The notes under the pieces were generated by a model, which was not told where the DNA came from, did not search any database, and saw only the letters and a program-made list of their open reading frames with translations. The position numbers and the translations under genes were made by a program. From a virus: a DNA stretch of 42,147 bases. Each line of letters opens with the position of its first letter. Within the stretch, counting starts at the first letter, position 1. The stretch covers positions 1-42,147 of IMG/VR virus record IMGVR_UViG_3300011113_000734; one strand, given 5' to 3'. This document shows positions 1-7,048 of the stretch, one piece after another.

Positions 1-2438
1 ATATTCTTAACCATCTTAGAAGCTGCATATAAAGCAACTAGACCGATTGTAATAATTGCAGCCAATGCGAGTAAGAGTTTGATTATGAGTGAGCTGTCGA
101 TGATAGAGCCCGTAGCTTGAGCATTTGCTGTCTCTGCAGGAGAAGGTGTTCCAGGTGGAATTATTGGACCTCCTGCACCGGCAGGAGCGGGGGGAGGAGT
201 AGCCTTTGACATTAGCTCGGAGAACTGCTTGCCCGTCATCTCGCTAATCTTTTTTGATCCTGGGCCTAAGAAAGCGTTTCTCACTGCGTCGGAGGCGGCT
301 GCTGCCAAGGTGCCGGTCAACGCACCCGTCAAGGACTTCAGTAGCGAGGGACCAAACATAACAAGTGCAAGAATCGGACCGGCTTTCTTCAAGAAAGTCA
401 AGAACTGCTCAGAAGTTAAAACTTCAAAGATTTTCTTACCTAAAGCTAGCAGTAAGGGCAAGACAAGAGGTCCGAGCTTCTCAAAAACGTGCATGGCAGC
501 GTCTATGAGCGGCTTGAACATTTTCGTGAATGTTCCCATTCCAGGAGACTTAGCGTTCTTAAGTGACTCAATCAAGCTCTTGATGGCACCTTCAATGTGA
601 TCAGCAATCCATATGATCATTTGAGAAACAATCTTGATGAGCGCAGTGAAGAAATTCTTAAATCCTCCGATTATCTTCTCGTAAGCCGGTGTGCCTGCCT
701 TGAAGAAGTCAAAGAATGCTGTCTTCAATTTGCTCATTAATTCGTCAAATGACTTTATGCTTCCATTCTGGAATCCCTTGAATATTTTAAGGACTTCACC
801 CGATAATTTTCTAAATCTCGCGGGATCGAATAAATCGCCTAAACCATCAAGAATCTGCTTTACACCTGGGAAGCCCTTCACAAACAACTGACCCAGGTTG
901 AATCCCATTCTACCAACTTCAAAAAGTGAACGTCTGATATTGATCATCACACGCTGGAACTCACGGGTCTTGGTGATGCCTTCCGTGAAGCCTCTGGTAA
1001 ATGCTTCGAGGAAGCTTCCTCCCGGTGATCCTCCGCCACCGCTCTGAACAACTCTTTCAATTTGGACAGCTAGCTGCTTCATAGCGTCAGCTTGCTTTAA
1101 AGTTGAGTCTTCGGCTTTCTTAGACTCTTTATTGATATCTCCGAGAATATCAGCTTGAGCATCTTGCGCCATTGCAGCATCAAATGTAGCCTGATCTAGA
1201 CCCGTCTTTTGTTGAATTAATTTTCTTTCTTGGAAGCTTAATTGAGACATATCTTTTCCAGTTGCCTGGAAAGACTTTCTCAACATTTCCATCTTCTCGG
1301 CTGGGCTTTGTGCAGCCATCAATTCCATCGCGTCGATGTTCGTTCCGAACTGTTCATTAAGAGATGCAGTTGACTCGGCTGCCTTGTCGAACGTATCAAA
1401 CTGATCCATGAGGCCAGTCAGCTTGTCGATAGACACACCCAATTTATTAGCATAAACAACAGCAGAACTGAGTTGCTGTGTAGTCAAGTGACCGAAGTGA
1501 GACACATCAGCCATGGCTTTGCCCATGTCTCTTGAAATTACCTTGGCATCTAATCCAAATGCTTTTGACATGTGTAAAGCTTGCTTAGTGATGCCATTCA
1601 GAGTAGAACTCATGTCTTCGCCCATGAGCTTAGCTTTAATCGCCAGCGCAGACAGATGCTCACCGGTGAGACCCAAACCCTTTTGGTAGGCTAGAATTGC
1701 TCCGCCGTTTCGACGGAATTCTTCAGCATTTGCAGCGAACTGAGGACCCATCTCTTTTGCGAGAGCAGTCATGTACTTGATTCTGTCTGCAGCCATGCCG
1801 AAAACTCTTATGGCACTTAGACCAGTATCAGAAAATCCTTGCATGTTCTTGGCGACGTCAGTAACTGCTGCAGACGTCGGCCCTAAGAATCCGAACTCTT
1901 TTCTGAGTTCTTCCATGGCTTCAGCAAGGCCGCCACCGCCGCCTCCGCCTTGATTTGCCATGTTAATCAAGCCCTTCATCATCTTGAAGGGCACAGAGAT
2001 GACTGATCTACCCAGATCAAAGATAGCTGAAGCAGCTGATTTGATAACGTTGATCCCGCCTTTAAGACTTGCAACAAAGCTAGCAAATCCCTGCTTGAGA
2101 CCCGCTAAACCGCCAGCTACACCGCCGATAGTGGGAGCTAACTTGCTAAAATTAGTGGATAGTTCTTTTGCCTTCTTAGCAAGCTGACCGGTGCTTTGAG
2201 TTGACGTCTTTGTTTGACTGCTATAAGCTTGAGCTTGCTTGGTGACCTGCTGCCATTTGTCAGAAGAAAAGCACTTATCAGAGACTTCACAGAATTCTGA
2301 CATCTGCGTAGTCATTGACGCAATCGCGTCTTTCAGCTGGTTCATGATGGCAAGCTGCTGCTGAAGCACAGAGTTAACTGCACTTACTTCCTTCGGATTG
2401 GGTCCGCTGCCTCCCTTGCCACCGCCGCCTTCTGCCAT
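1..2438 (-). CDS. Probable tail tape measure protein (C-terminus cut by window edge)
   Basis: The reading frame is open from the ATG at 2438 to the left edge (812 codons visible) and no stop is reached. A TAGGA ribosome site precedes the start. The N-terminus is Gly-rich, followed by Gln/Lys/Ser-rich helical sequence with phage tail-like regions, then a Gly/Pro-rich linker. Several long hydrophobic stretches follow, including one around residues 650-720 and a clear membrane-type helix close to the left edge. Length, alternating helical and hydrophobic segments, and position directly after the gp26-like chaperone and its frameshift extension fit a tape measure protein, which sets tail length and is ejected into the host envelope. 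No family motif was recognised, so the call rests on architecture and position. A large baseplate-associated structural protein is the alternative. Confidence 0.6.
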   Translation of the reverse strand, partial: MAEGGGGKGGSGPNPKEVSAVNSVLQQQLAIMNQLKDAIASMTTQMSEFCEVSDKCFSSDKWQQVTKQAQAYSSQTKTSTQSTGQLAKKAKELSTNFSKLAPTIGGVAGGLAGLKQGFASFVASLKGGINVIKSAASAIFDLGRSVISVPFKMMKGLINMANQGGGGGGGLAEAMEELRKEFGFLGPTSAAVTDVAKNMQGFSDTGLSAIRVFGMAADRIKYMTALAKEMGPQFAANAEEFRRNGGAILAYQKGLGLTGEHLSALAIKAKLMGEDMSSTLNGITKQALHMSKAFGLDAKVISRDMGKAMADVSHFGHLTTQQLSSAVVYANKLGVSIDKLTGLMDQFDTFDKAAESTASLNEQFGTNIDAMELMAAQSPAEKMEMLRKSFQATGKDMSQLSFQERKLIQQKTGLDQATFDAAMAQDAQADILGDINKESKKAEDSTLKQADAMKQLAVQIERVVQSGGGGSPGGSFLEAFTRGFTEGITKTREFQRVMINIRRSLFEVGRMGFNLGQLFVKGFPGVKQILDGLGDLFDPARFRKLSGEVLKIFKGFQNGSIKSFDELMSKLKTAFFDFFKAGTPAYEKIIGGFKNFFTALIKIVSQMIIWIADHIEGAIKSLIESLKNAKSPGMGTFTKMFKPLIDAAMHVFEKLGPLVLPLLLALGKKIFEVLTSEQFLTFLKKAGPILALVMFGPSLLKSLTGALTGTLAAAASDAVRNAFLGPGSKKISEMTGKQFSELMSKATPPPAPAGAGGPIIPPGTPSPAETANAQATGSIIDSSLIIKLLLALAAIITIGLVALYAASKMVKN

Positions 2439-2467
2439 TTAAATCCTACTTAATTCTATGACCTTAA

Positions 2468-2767
2468 TCACAGGGGCCATTTAACGCCAAAAACTCTCTC
2501 AAATGTGGACGCAGACATCTCTTTTACTCTGAGCTTCTCTACGACAGATTCAACAGAGGCACCAGGTCTATTGAGTTCTTCTTGAAATCTTCTAGAAGAA
2601 ATAAGCGCGTCTGCAACTGCAGACACTTCGTCTCGACTGCCCTTCAGCTTTGTGTTGACATATTTACCCACCATCCAAGCACCCAGAGACGCAAGAAATA
2701 TCTTGCCCGTAGTGTTTAGATAGAGATCTTCAGTTAAGACAGACTTTTTATTGGAACCTTTAGACAC
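2468..2767 (-). CDS. Small protein between tail chaperone and tape measure
   Basis: A 99-residue protein that I do not recognise. A GTG start at 2767 is chosen because a good GAGGT ribosome site lies just upstream on the minus strand. Residues about 20-40 (GKIFLASLGAWMVGKYV) are moderately hydrophobic and could be one membrane or buried helix. The rest is charged and helical. It lies 29 bases upstream of the tape-measure start and about 70 bases after the frameshift ORF, so it is probably co-transcribed with the tail genes and may help tail assembly, but no function can be read from the sequence. Confidence 0.6.
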   Translation of the reverse strand: MSKGSNKKSVLTEDLYLNTTGKIFLASLGAWMVGKYVNTKLKGSRDEVSAVADALISSRRFQEELNRPGASVESVVEKLRVKEMSASTFERVFGVKWPL

Positions 2768-2839
2768 GTGCTTACCTCAGCTTAAGCGTAAATAATACGA
2801 CGAAAAAAAGAAGAACACACAATTTCAACAAACTTGTCA

Positions 2840-3109
2840 TTATGTGAATCTTCTAAGGCGAGAAGGTGACTGATTTCTCACCTTGCCTTGAAGCTCACGC
2901 ACGTCGGGTTGATTTTGATGGGCCGCGCGGGTCTGAGTCTGTCCTGCTTCGTGGGTTCTAGTTATCTCTTGATTGATTCTTTGGATGAACCAACGCTTAT
3001 AGGCAACGGGCATCCGCATGATTTCTTCATACAGACACCCGCCGTAATACATCAGGAGGAATGCCGGTTCTAAGACCAGCTGTTCTCTATCTTCGGGCCT
3101 GAGGCCAAA
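2840..3109 (-). CDS. Frameshift extension of the gp26-like protein (tail chaperone C-terminal part, gp51-like position)
   Basis: A frame overlapping the end of the gp26-like gene. The first ATG (3052) has no ribosome site and would start in mid-domain. Protein-like sequence continues upstream of it without a stop as far as 3133 (FFGLRPEDREQ, then LEPAFLLMYYGG). The zero-frame codon TTT at 3113-3111 is followed by C. A tRNA-Phe that reads TTT can slip forward one base onto TTC and still pair perfectly, giving a product of about 374 residues (285 plus 89). The extension carries EEIMRMPVAYKRWFIQRIN, the type of sequence seen in small phage tail-assembly proteins, and ends in a basic tail. Tail chaperones made by frameshift just upstream of the tape measure are common in tailed phages. 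The slip itself is inferred. Confidence 0.6.
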   Translation of the reverse strand, partial: FGLRPEDREQLVLEPAFLLMYYGGCLYEEIMRMPVAYKRWFIQRINQEITRTHEAGQTQTRAAHQNQPDVRELQGKVRNQSPSRLRRFT

Positions 3110-3965
3110 GAAACGAGACTCCGAGCGGCATGTTCACCTCCTCGGTGTGGCCGCAAGCGTCACAAGTAGTGTCTTGACGCATGATGATGCCTGGTTCGCT
3201 GTCTTTGATGAATTCTCTTAAGGACAGTGAATCTCTCGCAGGCATGTTCTTGACGAAAGCTGAGATCTTGCTTCTGTCTGAGACGCCATCGATAGACACA
3301 ATTGAGTACAGAAGATTTGTGGTAACATTCGACTCGGTTCCGAGAGCAAGCTTCTTCTGCTTCTCAGACATGACCATGATCTCTTCTTCGTCGCGGCCGG
3401 TCATGAACTTGAAGTGCACCTTCTTCTTGCTATAAGGCAGCTGGTATTCAAACACGTTCATACCTGGCTGTACAGGCTCGATCTCAAGGCGTCGGAGAGG
3501 TAATGACGAGAGATCAAATCCGTGGGGTGACTTGACACTACACTCGGGACATTCAAGCTCGACATTGTACTCAGGGCCATAACCGGTGATTCGAATTGCC
3601 ACCATGATGGCGTTTCTATCGCCCGACAAAAGCTGAAGTGGATCAATTGAACGATTGATGATGCATGACTTAATCAGCTCAGAGATGACTGTGCCCTTCT
3701 TGAGGAGAGCTCTTGACGTGAGAATATCTTCTTCACGGGCTGTCATCGCCTTGATCTCGATCGATTCAAGGCCGTGAAGGGGTGACTCTGGGTGGTAAAC
3801 CTTGCCCATCGACGGCAGCGGAACGATCTCTTGGGGAATGTCTAGACCAAAGTCGGCCTTGACTTTCTCGGCAATTGTCTGGCGCGGCATGCGGGGATCA
3901 ACGCCTGCTGGCACTTGTTGCCCCTGAGTGAAAACTGCATTTTTTGAATCACGATCTTCTGACAT
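3087..3965 (-). CDS. gp26: gp26-like baseplate / tail assembly chaperone protein
   Basis: A 292-residue protein resembling the T4 gp26 baseplate protein family. It has two Cys pairs, CPEC near residue 139 and CDAC near residue 270, which probably bind one zinc, and a repeated pattern of acidic helices (TAREEDIL, TGRDEEEI). It starts at 3965 with an AGGAG site upstream, behind a plausible sigma-70-like promoter at 3993-4020. In T4 gp26 takes part in baseplate hub assembly. Here the gene lies just upstream of the tape-measure candidate, where tail chaperones usually sit. Its 3' end contains a likely +1 slip site, so two products, short (292 aa) and extended (about 374 aa), are expected. The family call is from remembered pattern, not a search. 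Confidence 0.7.
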   Translation of the reverse strand: MSEDRDSKNAVFTQGQQVPAGVDPRMPRQTIAEKVKADFGLDIPQEIVPLPSMGKVYHPESPLHGLESIEIKAMTAREEDILTSRALLKKGTVISELIKSCIINRSIDPLQLLSGDRNAIMVAIRITGYGPEYNVELECPECSVKSPHGFDLSSLPLRRLEIEPVQPGMNVFEYQLPYSKKKVHFKFMTGRDEEEIMVMSEKQKKLALGTESNVTTNLLYSIVSIDGVSDRSKISAFVKNMPARDSLSLREFIKDSEPGIIMRQDTTCDACGHTEEVNMPLGVSFLWPQARR

Positions 3966-3992
3966 GTGTTTGATATTCTCCTGTGTAAACGG

Positions 3993-4020
3993 ATTTTATG
4001 TCTAAAATAGACGTTGTAAA
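3993..4020 (-). promoter_or_regulatory. Candidate sigma-70-type promoter for the gp26 operon with a palindrome in the spacer
   Basis: On the minus strand a TTTACA -35 box (4020-4015) and a TAAAAT -10 box (3998-3993) are separated by 16 bases. The spacer region contains the perfect palindrome GTCTAAAATAGAC (4000-4012). Transcription would start about 20 bases ahead of the gp26-like ATG. This is a pattern match only. Confidence 0.45.
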
Positions 4021-4126
4021 AACTATTGACCTATTTTAATTGATGATGAGCATAACTTTGTCAGCAGGTTATAATTGTTTCTGCATTTGATATTTACCGC
4101 ATCCATAGCATACAGGGCACAATAAA

Positions 4127-4522
4127 ATGGCACTAAAAAATCCTTCAATGGGCGAATACTACTCACCCGCATACCAGATGTCAGGCATTCCCTTCGTCAC
4201 TTCTTCGATCGTGGCGCTTGGAGCAACACGCGAGATCACATTCGACACTGTCTCCAAATTCCTCTTGGTGAGGAACACTGGTGCTACGTCGACAGCAATC
4301 GCAGTCGCTTTTACACAGAATGGGCTCCTCGCGAAGAATTCGAACTACTTCATCCTCAGCGGATCTGAATCTTTCTCAGCTGAACTGAAGACAGACAGAC
4401 TCTTCATCTCCGGAGCAGTTGGTACTTCAGTGCCCTTCTCGGTAGTGGCCGGGCTCACAGTCATTCCATGGACCGAGATGCTTCCTGTCACCGGCAGTAA
4501 CGGTTTCGGCGGTGTGGGTTGA
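4127..4522 (+). CDS. Small beta-rich virion protein (fibre or decoration type), unassigned
   Basis: A 131-residue protein, one of three genes on the plus strand in this window. It is rich in Ser, Thr, Val and Phe with an alternating hydrophobic pattern suggesting an all-beta fold, and has no signal peptide. The ends (YYSPAYQMSGIPFV near the start, VTGSNGFGGVG at the end) resemble small virion proteins in marine T4-like phages, but I cannot name the family. It is followed one base later by the LamG-type protein, so the two are a transcription unit facing away from the gp26 operon. A TATAAT at about 4070 could serve as a -10 box, but no clear -35 was found. Probable role: an outer virion component. 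Confidence 0.65.
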   Translation: MALKNPSMGEYYSPAYQMSGIPFVTSSIVALGATREITFDTVSKFLLVRNTGATSTAIAVAFTQNGLLAKNSNYFILSGSESFSAELKTDRLFISGAVGTSVPFSVVAGLTVIPWTEMLPVTGSNGFGGVG

Positions 4523-4523
4523 C

Positions 4524-5285
4524 ATGGGATTCAGCGGTTTCAATAGAGGATTCTCGACTTCACTGTCCCAATTTGGATTCGACGGTGGATTCTCTACTAT
4601 CTCCACCGCAATAGTCACGACAGGTCTAGTCCTTCACTACGATATCGGCAACGCCGCATCATATCCGGGCAGCGGAGTGACAGTCACTGACCTGAAGGGA
4701 AACAGCAGCGCCACGCTGTACAACGGACCGACTTACAGCAGCGGTTACCTCACATTTGACGGCAGCAACGACACGCTGATCACAAACACTTCGTTGGCCT
4801 CGAAGGTGCCGACCGACATCACCTCGATCATGATGTGGGCTTATCCAATGGACAACGGTGTGCTGCTGTCTGAGATTGGATCATCCGCCCTTCCCAATGC
4901 TGCAGGCTGGCACAACTCGCAGATGGAAATGGTCGCTGGGACGATGAAGTTCGGCATGTGGAATGGTTCTGCCATATCCTCGATCACGTCCACGGTGGCG
5001 ACACCCCTCAATGCTTGGTATCACTTTGCGATTGTGTACGACGGGACGAAGCTCAATGCTTACGTCAACGGGGCGGCAGCAGGGAGCGCGACATTTGCTC
5101 GTCTGAATCCCATCGAAGGAGGTGCAGGACTGTACTATGCTATAGCGGCAACAGACATCACCAACATGGGCGACGGATCCTACGCCAACATGAGACTGGG
5201 ACAATTCATGGTCTACAGTGCGGCACTCACCGCGACAGAAATTGAGCAGAACTTTAGCGCTGGGCGAAAAACGTACGGCGTCTGA
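4524..5285 (+). CDS. LamG / concanavalin-like lectin-fold protein, probable virion adhesin
   Basis: A 253-residue protein starting at the ATG at 4524 (a GTG at 4512 would overlap the gene before it). After about 35 Gly/Phe/Ser-rich residues comes a LamG-like jelly-roll domain: GLVLHYDIGNAASYPGSG, LTFDGSNDT, then WYHFAIVYDGTKLNAYVNG, and LGQFMVYSAALTATEI near the end. These are the usual landmarks of the LamG/Laminin_G_3 superfamily, which binds sugars or polypeptides. In phages such domains occur on fibres and capsid or tail surface proteins. Placement with the small beta-rich gene suggests a two-part surface structure that may contact host envelope polysaccharide. Binding partner unknown. 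Confidence 0.75.
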   Translation: MGFSGFNRGFSTSLSQFGFDGGFSTISTAIVTTGLVLHYDIGNAASYPGSGVTVTDLKGNSSATLYNGPTYSSGYLTFDGSNDTLITNTSLASKVPTDITSIMMWAYPMDNGVLLSEIGSSALPNAAGWHNSQMEMVAGTMKFGMWNGSAISSITSTVATPLNAWYHFAIVYDGTKLNAYVNGAAAGSATFARLNPIEGGAGLYYAIAATDITNMGDGSYANMRLGQFMVYSAALTATEIEQNFSAGRKTYGV

Positions 5286-5383
5286 TAATTCTGGTTAATG
5301 ACTTGAGTAAACTATCAGGTCTTTATTAGAAGATTATTCGGGGTCACCGACGTGCTGGTGGGTGTGGCAGGGAGCACAGCACC

Positions 5384-6301
5384 CTACATAAGTAAAGACG
5401 TGACTTGTCGAGAGAGAAATGGGTGCGTCTTTTCGGTCCAAACTTCAAATGACATACCTTTGTTAGATGCGAAGATGCTAGCAGCTTCAAATTTCGCGAC
5501 GTTCTTTGGATCCAATAAGTGACAATTGGGTTTGAATTCTATGAGAATCTTTCGGCCATCACTGTATTCAATTAAGCAATCGACAACATAATGACGGATT
5601 TTTCCATCAAAGTTGTATTCGATTGTGAGAGGTTCCATAGTATACGAAGAGATAGAATCATCAGCTTCCATGAATAGAACTGCGTTCAGCTCGAACATTG
5701 ACCGATAGTAGACATGTTTGTTTGACTTTGTTGGGTTTTCATAGTATCCGTGCACTCGCGTTGCCTTTGTGAGCATTCCACTCTTGACACACTCAGCTTG
5801 TCTTTGACTTTGCTTTGCTCTATTCTCTTCATTAGACCAATATGACTTCATGTTTTGAGCTATCTTGTCTTTATGAGACTCAGACTTTGATCGGCCCGTT
5901 AACGCGTCTGAAATCTTCTGTGCTCTTTCTGATGTGTTCATCTTCTGTATGATCGCCGCGATCCGCGGATCTTCTTTAGTCAATCCCGTGCACCAACCCT
6001 TGATCTCACCGTTCTTCCACATCTCTCTGCGAGTCTCGATGCTCTTCTCTCTAGCTGTTATATTATTCCCCCAATTGTTGTTGATTCTAGCGACATGTCC
6101 CCAGGCATATTCAGAGTATCCTTTGCTCAGTCCGTGAAATTTTACTGATTCTCCGCAACCGCACTTACATGCGGGCTTAGAGCCTTCTAGGACTACGCTG
6201 ACATAAAGATCTTCACTTCCCATGCCGTGCTTTTTTGATGCATGGATTCTGAGAGAATTGATTGTTTCGACTTGAAAATCACAGTTAGGGCACTTAAGCA
6301 T
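5384..6301 (-). CDS. Free-standing homing endonuclease, zinc finger plus PD-(D/E)xK type (copy 1)
   Basis: A 305-residue protein. Residues 1-26 form a C2H2-like zinc finger (C4, C7, H20, H25). CKCGCG at 45-50 is a second possible metal site. Residues about 130-160 (TGRSKSESHKDKIAQN) resemble NUMOD3-type DNA-binding repeats of phage homing endonucleases. The C-terminal domain has a PD-(D/E)xK, TnsA-like core: E204 (SMFELNAV), D241 (VVDCLIEY) and E255-x-K257 (LIEFKP). This is a nuclease that should cut intron-less or insert-less alleles to spread its own gene. It sits immediately downstream of the tail tube gene. Its ribosome site GGAGG lies inside the 3' arm of the hairpin at 6307-6331, which should limit translation from long transcripts. 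A related protein is at 24667-25494. Confidence 0.8.
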   Translation of the reverse strand: MLKCPNCDFQVETINSLRIHASKKHGMGSEDLYVSVVLEGSKPACKCGCGESVKFHGLSKGYSEYAWGHVARINNNWGNNITAREKSIETRREMWKNGEIKGWCTGLTKEDPRIAAIIQKMNTSERAQKISDALTGRSKSESHKDKIAQNMKSYWSNEENRAKQSQRQAECVKSGMLTKATRVHGYYENPTKSNKHVYYRSMFELNAVLFMEADDSISSYTMEPLTIEYNFDGKIRHYVVDCLIEYSDGRKILIEFKPNCHLLDPKNVAKFEAASIFASNKGMSFEVWTEKTHPFLSRQVTSLLM

Positions 6302-6331
6302 AAAAACCTCCGCAGCATTGAGCCACGGAGG
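6302..6331 (-). terminator. Terminator-like hairpin after the tail tube gene; also hides the endonuclease ribosome site
   Basis: On the minus strand CCTCCG (6331-6326) and CGGAGG (6312-6307) form a 6-bp GC-rich stem with a 13-base loop, followed by TTTTT (6306-6302) and then directly by the ATG of the homing endonuclease. The same GGAGG is the only good ribosome site for that ATG. Confidence 0.65.
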
Positions 6332-6370
6332 TAATTATACCTCACCAAGCGTTTTGGTAAAGGACTTTTA

Positions 6371-6862
6371 CTAGAATTGCAGCACGCAGTTATCAAAGCG
6401 AAGTGTCATTGAGATTTCCATTGGGCCGCCGTCTTCGTAGGTGACTTCGCCGAAGTTTGCTTCGGTGATGAAGGCGCCCTTGATGTCCCAGAGCTCGACC
6501 ACTGTTCCAACGGGATCGAGGAGCTTGAGTTGGATGTCACGCTTGTAGAAGTCAGCGTAACCGGAGCGACCGGAGACCGATTCGAAGTGTGTACGAACCC
6601 ACTCCATGACCTGCTGAGCGCCGGAGGGAGCGATGGGATCGTGCAGTGTCACTGCCATGGTTCCGAAAGATGTCTTGCCTGCAAGGTAACGTCGGCTGTT
6701 GATGAAGGGAACTTCAACTTCTTCCGTTGTGATTGTGGGTCTTGCAGTTGTCTTGATGATGTAAGCGTCGATACCCTCAATCATAAGGACCCAGCGGTTC
6801 TTACGCTTTGGCTCGAACTTCGCGGGAAGCATCGATGATACGTCTAATGTTTCAGCGGCCAT
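6371..6862 (-). CDS. gp19: Tail tube protein (gp19-like)
   Basis: A 163-residue protein, exactly the size of T4 gp19 (163 aa). It has the tube-family layout: N-terminal FEPKRKNRWVLMIEGIDAYI, a central VTLHDPIAPSGAQQVMEW segment and a C-terminal MEISMTLRFDNCVLQF strand. Subunits would stack as hexamer rings inside the contractile sheath. It follows the two sheath genes, as gp19 follows gp18 in T4. Start at 6862 with an AGGAG site upstream. The 186-base gap before it contains a long hairpin (6959-7032). GC content is high, as in other strongly expressed structural genes of this window. Confidence 0.93.
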   Translation of the reverse strand: MAAETLDVSSMLPAKFEPKRKNRWVLMIEGIDAYIIKTTARPTITTEEVEVPFINSRRYLAGKTSFGTMAVTLHDPIAPSGAQQVMEWVRTHFESVSGRSGYADFYKRDIQLKLLDPVGTVVELWDIKGAFITEANFGEVTYEDGGPMEISMTLRFDNCVLQF

Positions 6863-6958
6863 GTTTCTTTTCTCCTATATCGCCTTTTCTAAGTATGTGT
6901 GAATTTCAAAAATATTACTACAATTTGAGTTTGTGTTAGATGTCTGAGGTCTCACAGA

Positions 6959-7032
6959 AAGCTGCCAAGATATTGGAATTAATCAGGGTGTTTATACCAA
7001 TTCTAATTAATCGCATAATATTCTGGCAGCTT
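6959..7032 (-). promoter_or_regulatory. Long imperfect hairpin between sheath and tube genes
   Basis: AAGCTGCCA (6959-6967) pairs perfectly with TGGCAGCTT (7024-7032). After a one-base bulge on each side, GATATT-type pairs extend the stem to about 15 bp around a roughly 42-base AT-rich loop. There is no strong T run after it on the minus strand, so an mRNA stability or processing element is as likely as a terminator. Confidence 0.5.
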
Positions 7033-7048
7033 CCTCCTTAACCTAGCG

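Noticed and set aside
229-600. 123-aa frame on the plus strand at the left end
   Set aside because: Lies opposite the uninterrupted tape-measure frame, which has a proper start and ribosome site.
2840-3052. Independent 70-aa gene starting at the ATG at 3052
   Set aside because: No ribosome site, and coherent protein sequence continues upstream of the ATG, so a frameshift product fits better.
5330-5383. Possible terminator between the LamG gene and the endonuclease
   Set aside because: Only weak four- to five-base arms (CACC/GGTG, GGGTG/CACCC) with no T run on either strand.
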